From Laetiporus sulphureus 93-53 (taxonomy: Eukaryota > Basidiomycota > Agaricomycetes > Polyporales > Laetiporaceae), in the NCBI RefSeq assembly GCF_001632365.1, contig NW_024468526.1:228882-292881 (forward strand): a DNA stretch of 64,000 nucleotides, in the 5' to 3' direction. Position 1 is the first letter of the stretch. Each line of letters opens with the position of its first letter. Positions 10,403-21,619 of this stretch are shown here, piece by piece. The translations under genes were made by a program, and so were the position numbers. Under the pieces are notes generated by a model. That model had not been told where the DNA came from. It worked only from the letters and a program-made list of their open reading frames with translations, and did no database searches.

Positions 10403-12461
10403 ATGACCACGACGGTGACTACGGCTTTCAGCTCTCAGGCCGGCACTTTGGGCGCATCTGTCCCTCCATTTACCGCTCACGCCATCTCCGTGTCGCTTCC
10501 GACATGGAAGGACACCGTAGGGTACGAGGAAGGTGACAAGCGAGTGGTGGATGCGATGGTCTCAGGCTACCCGCGATTCTTCTTCCACCTCAGCATCCAA
10601 AAAGTGAGTCGGAGCCGTCCTGCTCGCTATCAGGTGCTGAATACCTCTTAAGCTAGCCCAAATATGCGAGCAGAAGTTCGGCGTGAACGGCGAGCGTTGC
10701 CTTCTCTGTCCGACACGTAAGATTGCAGAGCAATGTCGTGCATTCATGATTGATCGGTCTTCCAAGACGGGCTCTGCGGTATCCGTGCGCCTTGTTCAGT
10801 TCCTTATCTGCCCAGAGGACGAGCCGGAGACGACCGAGTCCTGCATCGAGCTCTACATCGTGCTGTTCCCCGGTGACTCGTTCCCTCTGGCGAAGCAGTT
10901 CTTCCAGCACACTGGTCTATGCATTTCTAGTCGATACGCCGAGCACTGCCTGTCATTGTTAGAGAAGGAAAAACCTGGCTCTCCCAAGCCTGCGTTCGCA
11001 CGCCCACATACGCGGACTCCGAATCGGCACTATTCGACTAACAGCTTCAGCAAGTCCCCGCCAGCGACCCCAGTGCCAGGGCACAGCACGAGGCTTCCTG
11101 CGAAGCCAACGGATGAGGCGCTTAGTGCGGATCAGAGTGTGTATGTGGAAGAACGGTACGGACGGAACCTCCCACTCGCCTCTGCTGCTGCGGCCAAGAG
11201 GGCACTCCGCCGACGCATTGCTGGTGTGCTCGTGCAAGATAGTCCGAGCGACTGGTCCACTGCGGGAGGCCACGAAGCAGAGCTAGGCCCGAGTACGAGA
11301 GGCGTGGAAAGCGTGACCGAGGACGATGTGTACCTGTATTCCACGGGTATGTCGGCCATTTGGAGTGCACATCAGTTAGCTCTCGGTGTGCTTCCTGCAG
11401 CCAAAAGCATTTGTTTCGGGTGAGCTATTGTCGGCTCGAGATTGGAGCAATTGCTCACGCTTGATCGCAGCTTCCCGTATACCGACACGCTGAAGATCCT
11501 AGAGAAATGGGGTCCTGGTTGCCACTTTTTTGGTCGCGGCACTGACGAGGAGCTTGAGGAGCTCGAAAACTTGCTGGAGAAGAAGACTGCAGACTCGAGC
11601 GAGCCTCCCGCGCTCGCTCTGTTCACCGAGTTCCCTTCGAACCCCCTCCTGCGTTCTGCAGATCTTCCTCGACTACGAGCACTCGCGGACAAATACAACT
11701 TCCTGGTCGTCGTCGATGAAACTCTTGGCAATTTCGTGAACGTCGAGGTCCTCCCTTACGCCGACATTGTCGTGAGCAGTCTTAGCAAGGTCTTCAGCGG
11801 CGATGGCAATGTAATGGGCGGCAGGTAAGGTTCATATCGGCGGTGTTGCGACTCCGTTACTGAGTATGATCACAGTCTTGTTCTGAACCCACACGGCCGG
11901 CATTATGCAGCGCTCAAGGCCTACATGACACAGAGCTACGAAGATTCTTACTTTGACGAAGACGCCATTTACATGGAGCGCAACTCGCGCGACTTCAGAC
12001 GGCGCATCGAGATCATTGACGCGAACGCGTTCGCCGTGTGCTCCTTCCTTCGCTCGCGCTCGCTCGACGATCCGTCGCCCCCTGCTCGCGCGGCCATCAA
12101 CCAGGTGTACTATCCCAAATGGGAGACTGCCGCGAACTTCGACCGCTGTCGGGTCCGCAAGGACGGCGTACCCACGGGAGGGTATGGTGGGCTGTTCTCG
12201 CTGACGTTCACCACCACCGCAGCGGCACAAGCGTTCTTCGATGCACTTTCGTGCCATAAAGGCCCGAGCTTAGGCACAAATTTCACGCTGGCATGTCCCT
12301 ACGCGATCCTGGCACATTTCGCGGAGCTCGACTGGGCGGCCGGATATGGCGTGGAGTCGAACCTGGTGAGGGTCAGTGTCGGCATGGAGGCGCGCGCTGC
12401 CCTCCTGCGATGCTTCGAAAAAGCGCTCTCGGCGGCCGAGGCTGCCTTGGACAGTGCATGA
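10403..12461 (+). CDS. Cystathionine gamma-synthase-like PLP enzyme (Str2 type)
   Basis: Four exons (10403-10603, 10653-11419, 11471-11824, 11876-12461) give a 635-residue protein of the Cys/Met-metabolism PLP-dependent family, in the long form typical of fungal cystathionine gamma-synthase (Str2). That enzyme makes cystathionine from O-acyl-homoserine and cysteine. Visible marks are [20 protein letters not shown] (cofactor-phosphate region), [20 protein letters not shown], the PLP-binding aspartate in [20 protein letters not shown], and the Schiff-base lysine in [19 protein letters not shown]. The C-terminal domain ends [14 protein letters not shown]. An N-terminal extension of about 200 residues precedes the catalytic core, also as in Str2. 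The gene stands between the two half-genes of the Vps protein and is divergent from the left one and convergent with the right one. Close relatives such as cystathionine beta-lyase are possible, but the length favours Str2. Confidence 0.82.
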
Positions 12462-12620
12462 GTTCTTGATTACAAGTACTCAATAGTCAATATGAAGCGC
12501 GCTGTGGAGGGTTCAACCCCCTCTCGGCTGCGTGATGATGCGATGATACCACCGTTAGCGTAGTACATTACTTGTCCAACCAAGATGTAGTACCAGACAT
12601 TCACACAACAAATGCATATA
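12462..12620. other. Short spacer between convergent genes
   Basis: Only 159 bp separate the stop of the PLP enzyme (+) and the stop of the Vps C-terminal half (-). It holds a short GC-rich hairpin near 12500-12520 that may help 3' end formation. Confidence 0.4.
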
Positions 12621-15485
12621 TCATGTACCTACTTCAACGTCGAAGCCGGAGCCTGGGGGAACGGGCGTTTCCTTCGCTGGCGGGTCGGGGATCTCAACGA
12701 TGGATCCGCGTGTGGCCGAGTCGACATCCGTAGCGAGTGCCAGGGAGACCTTCTCATCAAACGACATCGGCTGGCCCTTTTCGTCAAGCTTCTCTCCTTC
12801 AACGGGCCCGTCGTCCGCAGCCTCCTCAATCAGAGCCCCTGCCTCTCGCAGGGGGTACCATGCCTTCTCTGTCACTGTCAGGTTCTCCCCCGCGCTTATG
12901 GCCTTGACGATCAGGCCTTCATGTCGCGCGTGCAAGGTCCTGCGTAGGGATCGGGCGACAAAAGTAGAGAGAACACGCAACGGCCACTCTGGAGGGACTA
13001 GTGCGATGACCTAGAAAGAGAGTGTATTAGCAGACTGCAGGAGCATAGGATATAGCGACGGACGCTAAGCTCATCAAGGTTCATTGCTTGAGCATTAAGG
13101 AACCGTGCTGTTTGCTCGGCCATTTCCTCCCTAGCGTAGGCGTCACAGCATCGAACCAGTGGTGACGACAAAGGACATACCCTCCGCTCATGTAAACTTC
13201 CAACAGAATCTTAATCAGGCTCTTCTTTAGGTCGCCATCAACAGTGGCAAGCCTGTTCAATGGCGGTGCGCCTGGTCTCGTCTTCCCAGATGTCGGAGGA
13301 GCAAGCAGAGCTGCCCATGGCTGCAGTGCGAACCTCTCCCCCAGTGATTGCGCGGTCTTCAGCGGGATAACCTCTCCACCAAGCGTGCAATAGATCTCTG
13401 CCGAGGTTGTATCTCGGAGGTTGTGCACAAGCGATGTCAGCGCTGACTGGTGTTTGCCAAGCTAGAGGTTTGAAGACGTTAGTTGAGTATCATGGAGCGA
13501 TAAGCCTTCGACCGACCTTGCCGTCCACTATTGCTAGCTCTAATCTAAGAAGTTTCTCGTGCTGGGAAAGACGGTCACGGATCGCCTGCGCATCATACTG
13601 TGTCGAGCCTTGCAGGAACAGCACTGTCTTTATTCGCGTCCGCGTAGCTTCTGTATCGGGTGTCGTGGACGCAAAGTAAGACAAGAAGGTATCTGTATGG
13701 CTCGTCGCATACGACGATGCTGCAATGAACGCGTAATCAACGAACCGCACGGAATATTATGTTGCTGCGCCCACACCTTTCGCTCGCCAAAGTTTAGACG
13801 TTTGCTCGTCCGCTACGCATTCGAGCAGTTGATCAACGCATGTCATTGCGAGCTGCATGTGCAGATCGGCATCCTGGACCGATCTGCGTCAATATTGCAC
13901 GGATGCTAGATGAGATGAGATGACTGACGTTGCTGCGTTTCTGCAACACAAGGAACTCAAGGTATCGAGCGCCAGCCTTGGGGTCTGCTTCCTGGATCTG
14001 TTCAAGAAGCATCCGGTCATCCTCGGTGACACGTCTGCTCGAGCTGAACGACATAAATAGCTGCAGTACGATTAGTCGGTGATGACTTCGATGGATCTGT
14101 GCAAGTCACAGACCTTCAGTGCTCGATCGGCATCCCGCTTGACCAGCCATGCACCCCATTGCTGGGTGAGAGCTCGGTCTCTTTTCTCGCTCAGAAGGGT
14201 AAAGATGTTGGACAGTGGATCTCCCACTCCTCCGTCTGTCCATTCGCCGTCAACGAGCCTGCAGATTATACAACGATGTATCACATAATCAAAAGACAGG
14301 CATCATTCTAAGTCAGCGAATGAGAGCATGTAATTGATGGTGACAATTATACGCACTTCGCCCATGCCTCGAGCAGCTTGTCATCCTGCTCTTGCTGTTG
14401 GTACAGGCTGCAGAGTGCAGCAAATTGACGATGTTGCACGAGAAGCGGCTCAACCTCGGATAGGACGATGGCATTCGGCTGGCTGATAAGTACATGAAGC
14501 TCTGGGGAGACATCATGCACTATGAAGAGTTCTGCAAGGACAGTATCGACAGCCTACACATTATGGAGATATACAAGGACGGTATGGATAAAGTGATGCC
14601 TCGAAGACGAGTGTATGATAATTTGCTCACCATAACAATAGCAGGCAGGTTGACGAGGTACCCTACATCACTCTGCATGCACTTCTTCCTCCAATGCCGC
14701 AAATACACCTCTAGCATGTGCCGGGCCGCGGCCTTCAAGGCATTGAGCAGCTCGACTGCCTCTGGAGCAGTCCGGGTGTTCGGCGGCAGATGTGGAGAGT
14801 AGTTGAGAACTAAGTTGGCCGCAACTGGGATTAGTCCCAGCGAGAGGCGTGGTGCGGGAGAGTAAGTTCATAGGGACAAGTGTCCAGGAGAAGAAAGAAG
14901 AGGGATGCCCAGAGGCCAACCGTGATATAGTACTCAGATGGTACGGACGCGCCAATATGGTGATAGCCAAGGAGCAAAGCAAAGATAATAGAGACTGGTG
15001 ACTCACTGATTTCATCTACGGACTCTTCCCTCGGCATGTGCTCTGCGACGCCGGCAAACATATCCACTGAATCCATGTCGCCAAAGAGGTTCCCACGGAA
15101 GTCGGGATAGTAGCTAATCAGAACGCGGGGGTCGAGTCCTCCTGCGAATAAGTGCTTTCCTGCGTCGTCGAAGCGTACCTCACAGAGACACTGCAATCCC
15201 AGCCGTTGGTAAACATAGAACAGCTCGTCTTCCTGGCACGTTAGATCAACACAAGCATGCTGATACGCAAGGGAGTTTAATCGTCACTTCAATATCGCCC
15301 ATAGTGGCGGACTGTTGCAACTTCTTGAGCTGTTGTTCCGCTAATTCGACTGCGTCCTCTATCCTGTGGGCATCCAGGAGAGCATCTGCCTGAGATATAA
15401 GAGTCGAAGGCAACAGAGCTTGCACAGAGTTGGAGCCAAGCACTAGGACGTTAGCGCGAGGGAATGAAGCGTATCGCGCAGCCAT
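12621..15485 (-). CDS. C-terminal half of a Vps3/Vps39 (TGFBRAP1-like) tethering protein
   Basis: This many-exon gene starts MAARYASFPRANVLVLGSNS at 15485 and continues VQALLPSTLISQADALLDAH, the hallmark of Vps39 domain 1. Next come ELFYVYQRLGLQCLCEVRFD, DPRVLISYYPDFRGNLFG, AARHMLEVYLRHWRKK, PELHVLISQPNAIVLSEVEP, LVQHRQFAALCSLYQQQ, LTQQWGAWLVKRDADRALK, ARYLEFLVLQKRSN, and SAEIYCTLGGEVIPLKTAQS. The last exon reads VIALVPPEWPLRVLSTFVAR, then RSLRRTLHARHEGLIVKAIS, resembling the end of TGFBRAP1/Vps3, and stops at 12621. No CNH propeller precedes it: the first exon starts right at the boundary where a propeller would end in the full-length proteins. One junction (about 14520-14640) did not resolve into a clean splice frame in my reading. 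Expected role: CORVET or HOPS tethering at endosome or vacuole, together with the CNH half. Confidence 0.75.
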
Positions 15486-15498
15486 GGAGGGGGAAGTG

Positions 15499-15530
15499 AA
15501 TCAGAGGTTGTGCTAATCAGAGGTTGTGCT
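15499..15530. repeat. Perfect 16-bp tandem duplication upstream of the Vps C-half start
   Basis: The unit AATCAGAGGTTGTGCT occurs twice without a gap or mismatch. It begins 14 bp upstream of the ATG at 15485, so it lies in the 5' leader. Confidence 0.95.
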
Positions 15531-16025
15531 AATGAACGAGTGGGATGTGCGGTCACGGGCTCATGGGATTTCTTGCGCTCATACATTTATAAGTTACTTT
15601 CTACGGACAGAGATGAACATACACTCACAGCAGATCTGACAGTCAGCTCACAGGGCCAGAAGTCCACGCAGATACTAATTGCCCTCGATCACCTAGGACG
15701 TATTGACTGATGCCGTGGATTTTGAGTGAAGAATTCTGGCTGAGGGGCCGGCTTTGCTCTGTGCAGCAGCTATAGAGTCGCAGTCGGACTCCAGACACGG
15801 TGACCGCGGACGCGCGCCTTGCCACCGCCACCGCCGGCGCTAACACGTCTGCACGTGCGTCGCGCGTTTCGGAATAAGCGCCTTCAGGCGCGTCGACAAC
15901 CTGCATCCTACCCTCAGCCACACTTTCGGCGGAGGGTTGCTTCGTTGCTATCTTCACCCTTGTGCGCACTTCCATATTTATTGACCAGCTGGCACCTTTG
16001 AATACACTTCTGCTCGCTATAAGAG
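15531..16025. promoter_or_regulatory. Divergent promoter region: Vps C-half (-) and Rab GAP (+)
   Basis: With the tandem duplication, this makes a 540-bp spacer between two divergent start codons. It carries pyrimidine-rich tracts near 15950-16020 ahead of the plus-strand ATG. No other gene is visible. Confidence 0.4.
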
Positions 16026-18109
16026 ATGAGCAGGGATGGCAACAGCGAGGCTGAACAACAACAGCAGCAGCACTCCTCCATTGATTGGAGCTCGTTGAGA
16101 CACAGGAGCCTTCAGCCCGGAGGTTTCGGAGAGGAGCGCACACAGATATGGTGAGCGTCGCTACATTGCTGTTCCGAGCAGAAAATTCACCTCTTTCGAG
16201 GCCTCAGCTACTGCATGTGAGCGCGACTCGGTCCCGCTCCAGCTCTGCCTCTTCTTCAAGGTCTCGTGATCCTAGCGAGGGGACTACGGCTGAGGGAGAG
16301 GACCAGAATACTACCTCAGAAGTAGTTCATCAAGATGAGCGTCAGATTGGATTGGATACCGATCGAAGTTTTGTTCTGTATCCAGTAGGTGACTATCCAA
16401 GGTCACCTCTTCTGAGCCGCTATTGACGTGCGGGTCTCTCGGAAGAAGAGATGACACGTAGAGAACGTCGTCAAACACAGCTGCATGACCTAATTGTCAA
16501 GGTCTTCCGGAAGAGACAGCGCTTGCACTACTTCCAGGTATGACCATGAGAGTTGATCTCCATCCATTGCTCATGAGGAGCTTAGGGATATCACGATATT
16601 GTCTCCGTGATATATCTTACACTTCCGGTGGACGTGCAAGTTCCTGCGGTGGAGAAGCTCAGCCTTCATATACTTCGAGACTCGATGGGCACCAGCCTTG
16701 AGCCTGTCGTTGGCCTGCTGCGGTATGTAGTTTGTCCGCTCATCAGTGGACTTGAGTGATATATTGTAAATTCAGAGTATTGAAACGGCTACTCGAATTG
16801 ATCGACGCAGACTTCTCCGTACTGCTCGAAAGGTGTGTTGGTCTTCCGATCCGCCAACTGGTTGCTAAAGCATAAATACATAGGACGTCGCCGCTACCAT
16901 ATTATGCATTATCCAATCTATTGACTCTGCTGTCTCATGATATCCCCACACTCCCGCAGATACAGCACGTTTTTGACTATTTATTGTGCAGACATCCAAT
17001 TCATATTGTCTACCTTGTTGCTGCTGTGCGTCCGCGATATTCCTCCTTAGTCCATAGCAGCTAATGTCTTTGTGGATTTGCAGCTCATCCTCGCGCGAAG
17101 AGAAGAGGTTCGAAGACTGGAAGTGGATGGCGAAGAAGGCATGGTCCATTCAGTCCTCAGCAGCCTTCCTGAGCTATATGAGGAGGCCGAAGTCGCACCC
17201 ACTGTCGAAGAAGCGATCACATTTCAGACGCAGTCGACTGGAATTACACATTCAGTCTCGGACACCGCCCCGGCAGATGCTCCGAACCATGATCGGCCTG
17301 TGGAGACAAATGGGACCGAGGAAGTTTTGTCCGAACGATACCCCGTCGCGGAAGTTGATATCCCAGAACATACCCCCTTCGGTAGCGAAGCGGAAGATAG
17401 TACTGCTTTCGACAGTTCTTCATCAGCTTCCTCGCTTACTCTTGATGAAGAAGATCGGCAACCTGCAGACACCCCTGCAGACATCGTTGATGGAGCCACT
17501 ACTGCTACCGATTCTCGGAAGTATCCTCCTCCGCATGTTCATTCCCCCTCATCCTCCCTTCATACCCCTCCTCGTCCTCGCGTGTCGATTACCTCCTTGC
17601 TGATGCACGCCGATGAATTGTATGCACAATACCCACCATCCCATCCGTCCGTCTCCCTCTCGTCCATCATGGGCCCCCAGAGCGTGATGCACACATGGTC
17701 TGAGAACCCCGCGGACTTGCCCGACGACGATGAAGCGGAACTAATGGTTGACAAACTCGAGCTAGTCGTCCTACCGTACATTGAGCCTGAAGACGAGGTG
17801 CCATCTGACGAGGAATACGTGGCCGAGCGCAAGAAGGAAGCGGAGCGCAGGAAGCGACGGAAGCTCCGCAAGCCGCGGCGGCTTGTCACACAGCGCAAGG
17901 CTATGGTCGCGGGCGCAGTGCTCGTTATGGGTATCGCTATGGCGGTGTACGGCATGCAGGCCGGCGGGCCAGGGGGCGTGTTCCGAGGGATGGCAGACAC
18001 TCAACACCATGGACACACGTTGAGCAAGGAGTGGAAGCGCTTAAATCGGTTTGTGGGAGGGGTGCTTCTGGGGGTTGGGGAGCGAATAGTGGACGGGATA
18101 TGGCATTGA
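16026..18109 (+). CDS. TBC-domain Rab GTPase-activating protein, TBC1D20/Gyp8 type
   Basis: This spliced gene begins MSRDGNSEAEQQQQQHSSID and encodes a Rab GAP. The arginine finger lies in QIGLDTDRSFVLYPV and the glutamine finger in LHYFQGYHDIVSVIYLTLP, so both catalytic residues of the TBC fold are present. Downstream blocks VEKLSLHILRDSMG, VLKRLLELIDADF, LLTLLSHDIPTL and LQLILARREEVRRLEVDGEE match TBC1D20/Gyp8, which acts on Rab1/Ypt1 at the ER-Golgi boundary. The long acidic C-terminal region ends in a single hydrophobic segment, AMVAGAVLVMGIAMAVYG, about 60 residues before the stop, like the ER tail anchor of TBC1D20. An in-frame TGA at 16424-16426 falls inside a 57-nt GT-AG intron (16389-16445) whose removal joins YPV to EEMTRRERRQ. 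The gene therefore looks functional. Confidence 0.85.
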
Positions 18110-18967
18110 GTGTGCTGCTGCGATGCAGGTCTGCACATCTGGAGTTACAATGTATGCACTATGTATGCGGACTAGTATCTCGATGTATCGTATCTTCGTT
18201 TCAATCGCAATCGATCTGTATCTCAATGCACGAATTATCAGGCGATTTATATGACGTGATGATAAAGCCAGTGATAGTAAAAATTGCCGCCTAGAAAGAT
18301 GGAGCCGACAATTAAATTCAGTTCCCGGCACGCATATCGACCGCAGACGCGGGATTCAGGTCAGATGTGGTCTCAATACTATATTCTGAAACATCACACT
18401 TCGCGGCGTATATGCCAGGAGACGTCAAACGCAACGTGTAATATGATACGGGGTGCCTCGACTGCGTGCCGTTCACTAACTGAATGAGATTGCCAGAAAC
18501 GTGGTGGGCCCATTTGTGCCCGATGCACCGTGCCAGTTCATGTGTATGCATAGAAGCTCCATAGTATTACTGTGAACACATGCGATTTGTCGCGCGATTC
18601 ATCTATCAGTGGTTCAATGTTGGCAGGAAGCCTCCTCGGAAAAGCGAGGAGATGGTGAAGACGATGCCTTTTGCCTGGTATGTGCCCCCCCTCTCTCTCA
18701 AATCCTAAGATAATCAGGCACACTATAGGTCATGTCTTCAATAGACAGAGCACTGCGCTTCGGAATGAGATCCGTCCAACGACAGGCCTGGAGGCCGTCG
18801 CAGCGTTGGCACAAGCCTATAATTAGATAATACATTGACCTCGTAAGGAGAAGTCATACATTACTGTCTTCCATAAGAGCGGTAGAAGAGGAAGGAGCCA
18901 ATCCCGACGTAGCTACCACCATCATTTTCCTCGTCAACAAGTTACCGAAGGGCGTAAGGAAGACATG
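18110..18967. other. Intergenic region between convergent genes
   Basis: This stretch of about 860 bp is AT-richer than its neighbours and lies downstream of both the Rab GAP (+) and the membrane-protein gene (-). I found no coding frame, repeat or RNA gene that I can support. Confidence 0.5.
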
Positions 18968-20534
18968 TTAATGTCCGCACGTAGACGGACACACTCCGAA
19001 CCCGTTCCCTTCCAAAAACATCCCGAACACCATAACCATTCCGCCAATAGCAGGTGCGCATAGGGCCGCCACGCAAAGAGCTTGCACTTCCTTGGGTATC
19101 ACACCCCCTTCCACTGCCAGATAGCCCAAGACGCAAGTGTCAGGACACACGACGCCTGGTTGGCAGATAGCCAGGCGGTCATCCACGCCCGTTCTGCCAC
19201 CGTGCTTGCCGCCGCTTGGAAGCCAGTTAGGGAATAGATGAGGATGTATGGGAGAATCATGACAATGAGGAAGGCTGTGACGATGCTCGCTGTCTCCCAC
19301 CAAGGTAGAGAGCGGCACTCCTGAAGCTTGTCCTCCGGTGCAGGACCGTTGTGAGTGATTGGGCTGATGAGTATCTTGTGGGCATCGTGTATAGGACATG
19401 AACTGAACTTGAGCTCCTTATCCTCGAACTCTTCTGTGTTGATGAGGAGTATGGCAGGCTCTCCGGTGTCAGGGTTTGCGTCCTTCAGCAAGAGCTCTGC
19501 CGGGACGTAGCCTGAATGGGCGAACGCTTTGAGGTCACGGATTGATACCGGGAACTTTCTCACTCTTCCGAGAGAGCCAAAGAAACGCCCCCTTCTCGCC
19601 TCTCCGCTTCCTCCAAAATCGGCGTCCTCAGAACATGCCCGCAGTTGTAGTCCCCCACTAAACGTGCATATATCATTTTCATGAAGGACATCAGGGCATA
19701 AGGGAATACGGTTAACCCGTACGCCGCATAACCCCATCGTGCAAGCTGATTTCCAGATGACAAGTATAGAGTGATTGAGGCGGAGACGATCTGGATGAGA
19801 GAAGCGACCATTTTGAGCAAGCTTTGTGAACGAGGTATGACAGCAGTTCCAGTATCTTCCAGTGATTCACGTATAATATTTTCGGTGAATGACTTGTTGG
19901 CGGGAGCTGCTAGGGTGTAGCCTTCCGGCAAGCTCACATCGCCGTATACGGCATGGTCGTGGTGATCGATCTCCCAGTGAGCTTCGTCTTCCGTCTCCAG
20001 CTCGAAAAATGCGTAGACTCTGATGATTTACATGAGTAATTCTACGGATTGGAGTCAGTCACAGGGAACTTACTTGTTACTGCTCCAAAGATCTTCTGGA
20101 AGTCTAACAAAGACAGTTTCTGTGACCCCCCGTAGCGGTGTCCACCTCTCAGTACGCGCGACAACGAGCAATGCTCCATGAGCAAGAGCAGCACGGATGT
20201 CATCTCCGTTCCACCTGAGTTGTTGGGCAGTCACGAGAATTGCTCTCGCCAACCCGCCGAATGGAAGAAAAAGACAAATTATGCTTGCCCACGGAAAATG
20301 CCGCTGCAAAGTGACATGTCTTGTATATCTGCCGACCTCTGCAGAGGTGGGCACAGACGCTGCGTGTGCAACGTAATTCATGGCGAAGAAAATTAAGGAT
20401 TTCCAGATGACGGTGGCATTTTGATAACAAATCAAGGATGGGCTGATCGCAGCTGCGACTGGAGCAGAGATGGCCGAAGTGATGAGACACATGCATGAGA
20501 GAATGTAAAGCACAATTGAAGGAAAGCGGTACAT
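18968..20534 (-). CDS. Uncharacterised multi-pass membrane protein with signal sequence
   Basis: Start MYRFPSIVLYILSCMCLITS at 20534 is a hydrophobic signal sequence or first membrane segment. Further hydrophobic stretches are IWKSLIFFAMNYVAHAA, ASIICLFLPFGGLARAILV, SLIQIVSASITLYLSSG, LIVMILPYILIYSLTGF, and two near the C-terminus (ASCVLTLASWAIWQW, APAIGGMVMVFGMFLEG). A cytosolic-looking segment contains VYAFFELETEDEAHWEIDHH and SLPEGYTLAAPANKSFTENI. At least one intron lies near 20060, joining LPEDLWSSNK to VYAFFELE. Ends at 18968 with a cysteine near the tail (VCPSTCGH). I do not recognise a named family; proteins of this general type are common and uncharacterised in agaricomycetes. No transport motif is visible, so no function is assigned. 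Confidence 0.65.
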
Positions 20535-21001
20535 CGCGGTGGCAGAATGAGTTGAGGAAAGAATTGCAGTGTGGGTAGCCTGTTTATAGCATCCTCCTAG
20601 CCGCCGGAAGTCCTCATGCATGGATGAAGGAAATGACCGCAACACAGCTTCAATGCGGCAAGTTTTGATCTGGACTCATGAATAAATGCGACACGAAGAC
20701 ATCCATGAGGATCAAGCCACAAACAACGGACATGCGTAGAGCGCCTTCTGCAAACAAGAGAGTATCAGACACAATTTTTGATACCAAAAAAGGTCATGCC
20801 TAGAGCCCTATGCCTCATGAAACACGTACTGGAACAGCAGCATGGCGTTAATAGTAGCGTAAAGGCGATATGGCACGCATTTGCAGAAATCCATGATTCG
20901 TGGCTAATCATGTAGCGGGCCTTGCGTTCATTGTTGCTAGAGAGAGCCAGAACTTTATGATGACAATGTCCGACAGCATGACCCAGAGGGTGAGTTCTGT
21001 A
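20535..21001. other. Upstream region of the membrane-protein gene
   Basis: This is non-coding in my reading. It ends with the left copy of the 8-bp target duplication of the MITE (20994-21001). Confidence 0.5.
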
Positions 21002-21038
21002 AGGCCCCGGGCAACTCTCACATATGAGTGTCGCAAAA
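21002..21038 (+). repeat. Left terminal inverted repeat of the MITE
   Basis: This 37-bp sequence is the exact reverse complement of 21583-21619. It contains an internal palindrome around CATATG. Confidence 0.95.
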
Positions 21039-21582
21039 ATCTTCCAAAATCAGCCTAAAATATGCAAAGTTTTTGGCCTGAAGTATGCAAAGTGCGACAA
21101 GGCCCGTGACTATGTCACATTATGTAACGATATGTCACGTCATGTCAGAGTCGAAAACATACGGATTTGTTGGCGAGACAGCATGGTGCTCTTGCATAAC
21201 GATGTTCTGATAATCGAGGGATACGTAGAATGTGTACTTAGAGTGACTAGTGAGACTCAGGGGAAGGAGAGGATGTAGGAAAGGCTCGAATGCTCTTGGA
21301 CGTAACAATGCAGACAATGCCTGCATGTATTATAACGGTTATCGGGTTCGGGAAATCACTCAATTAATTTATATTGATATGGGGCTACCATGGGTGGCCT
21401 TGTCGCATGGATATCAAGCTTTAGCCACCCGGACATGCCTTAATTGGAGGCCTCCTGACACCCATCAGGTCCCAAAATATGCTAAGTTGCGATAAGGTTA
21501 GGGGTCTTGGAACGGCCTCAGAGGCCCTAAATATGCAATCAGCGACAAGGAAATCATGATTTTGGGCCCCTCAAATATGCTA

Positions 21583-21619
21583 TTTTGCGACACTCATATG
21601 TGAGAGTTGCCCGGGGCCT
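21583..21619 (-). repeat. Right terminal inverted repeat of the MITE
   Basis: This is the exact reverse complement of the left TIR and is followed directly by the second copy of the GTTCTGTA target duplication (21620-21627). Confidence 0.95.

Larger units (their letters stand above)
21002..21619. mobile_element. Non-autonomous hAT-like DNA transposon (MITE)
   Basis: A 618-bp element is bounded by perfect 37-bp terminal inverted repeats (21002-21038 and 21583-21619; each begins AGGCCCCGGGCAACTCTC read inward). It is flanked by an 8-bp direct duplication GTTCTGTA (20994-21001 and 21620-21627). An 8-bp target duplication is characteristic of the hAT superfamily. There is no transposase frame; the longest open frame inside is under 90 codons. 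Inside, a motif of the form ATATGCnnnnnnGCGACAAGG recurs several times near both ends, as expected for transposase-binding subterminal repeats. The TIRs and target duplication have no mismatches, so insertion was probably recent. It lies between the starts of the membrane-protein gene (-) and SMC1 (+). Confidence 0.92.

Noticed and set aside
12498..12518. Perfect tRNA T-arm-like hairpin with a B-box-like GGTTCAACCCC
   Set aside because: The 5 bp stem and 7 nt loop fit a T-arm, but there is no A box, no matching acceptor stem and no anticodon arm upstream; the upstream sequence is the end of the PLP enzyme gene.
16424..16426. In-frame TGA inside the Rab GAP, suggesting a pseudogene or readthrough
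   Set aside because: It lies in a 57-nt GT-AG intron (16389-16445) whose removal keeps the frame and restores a normal TBC sequence.
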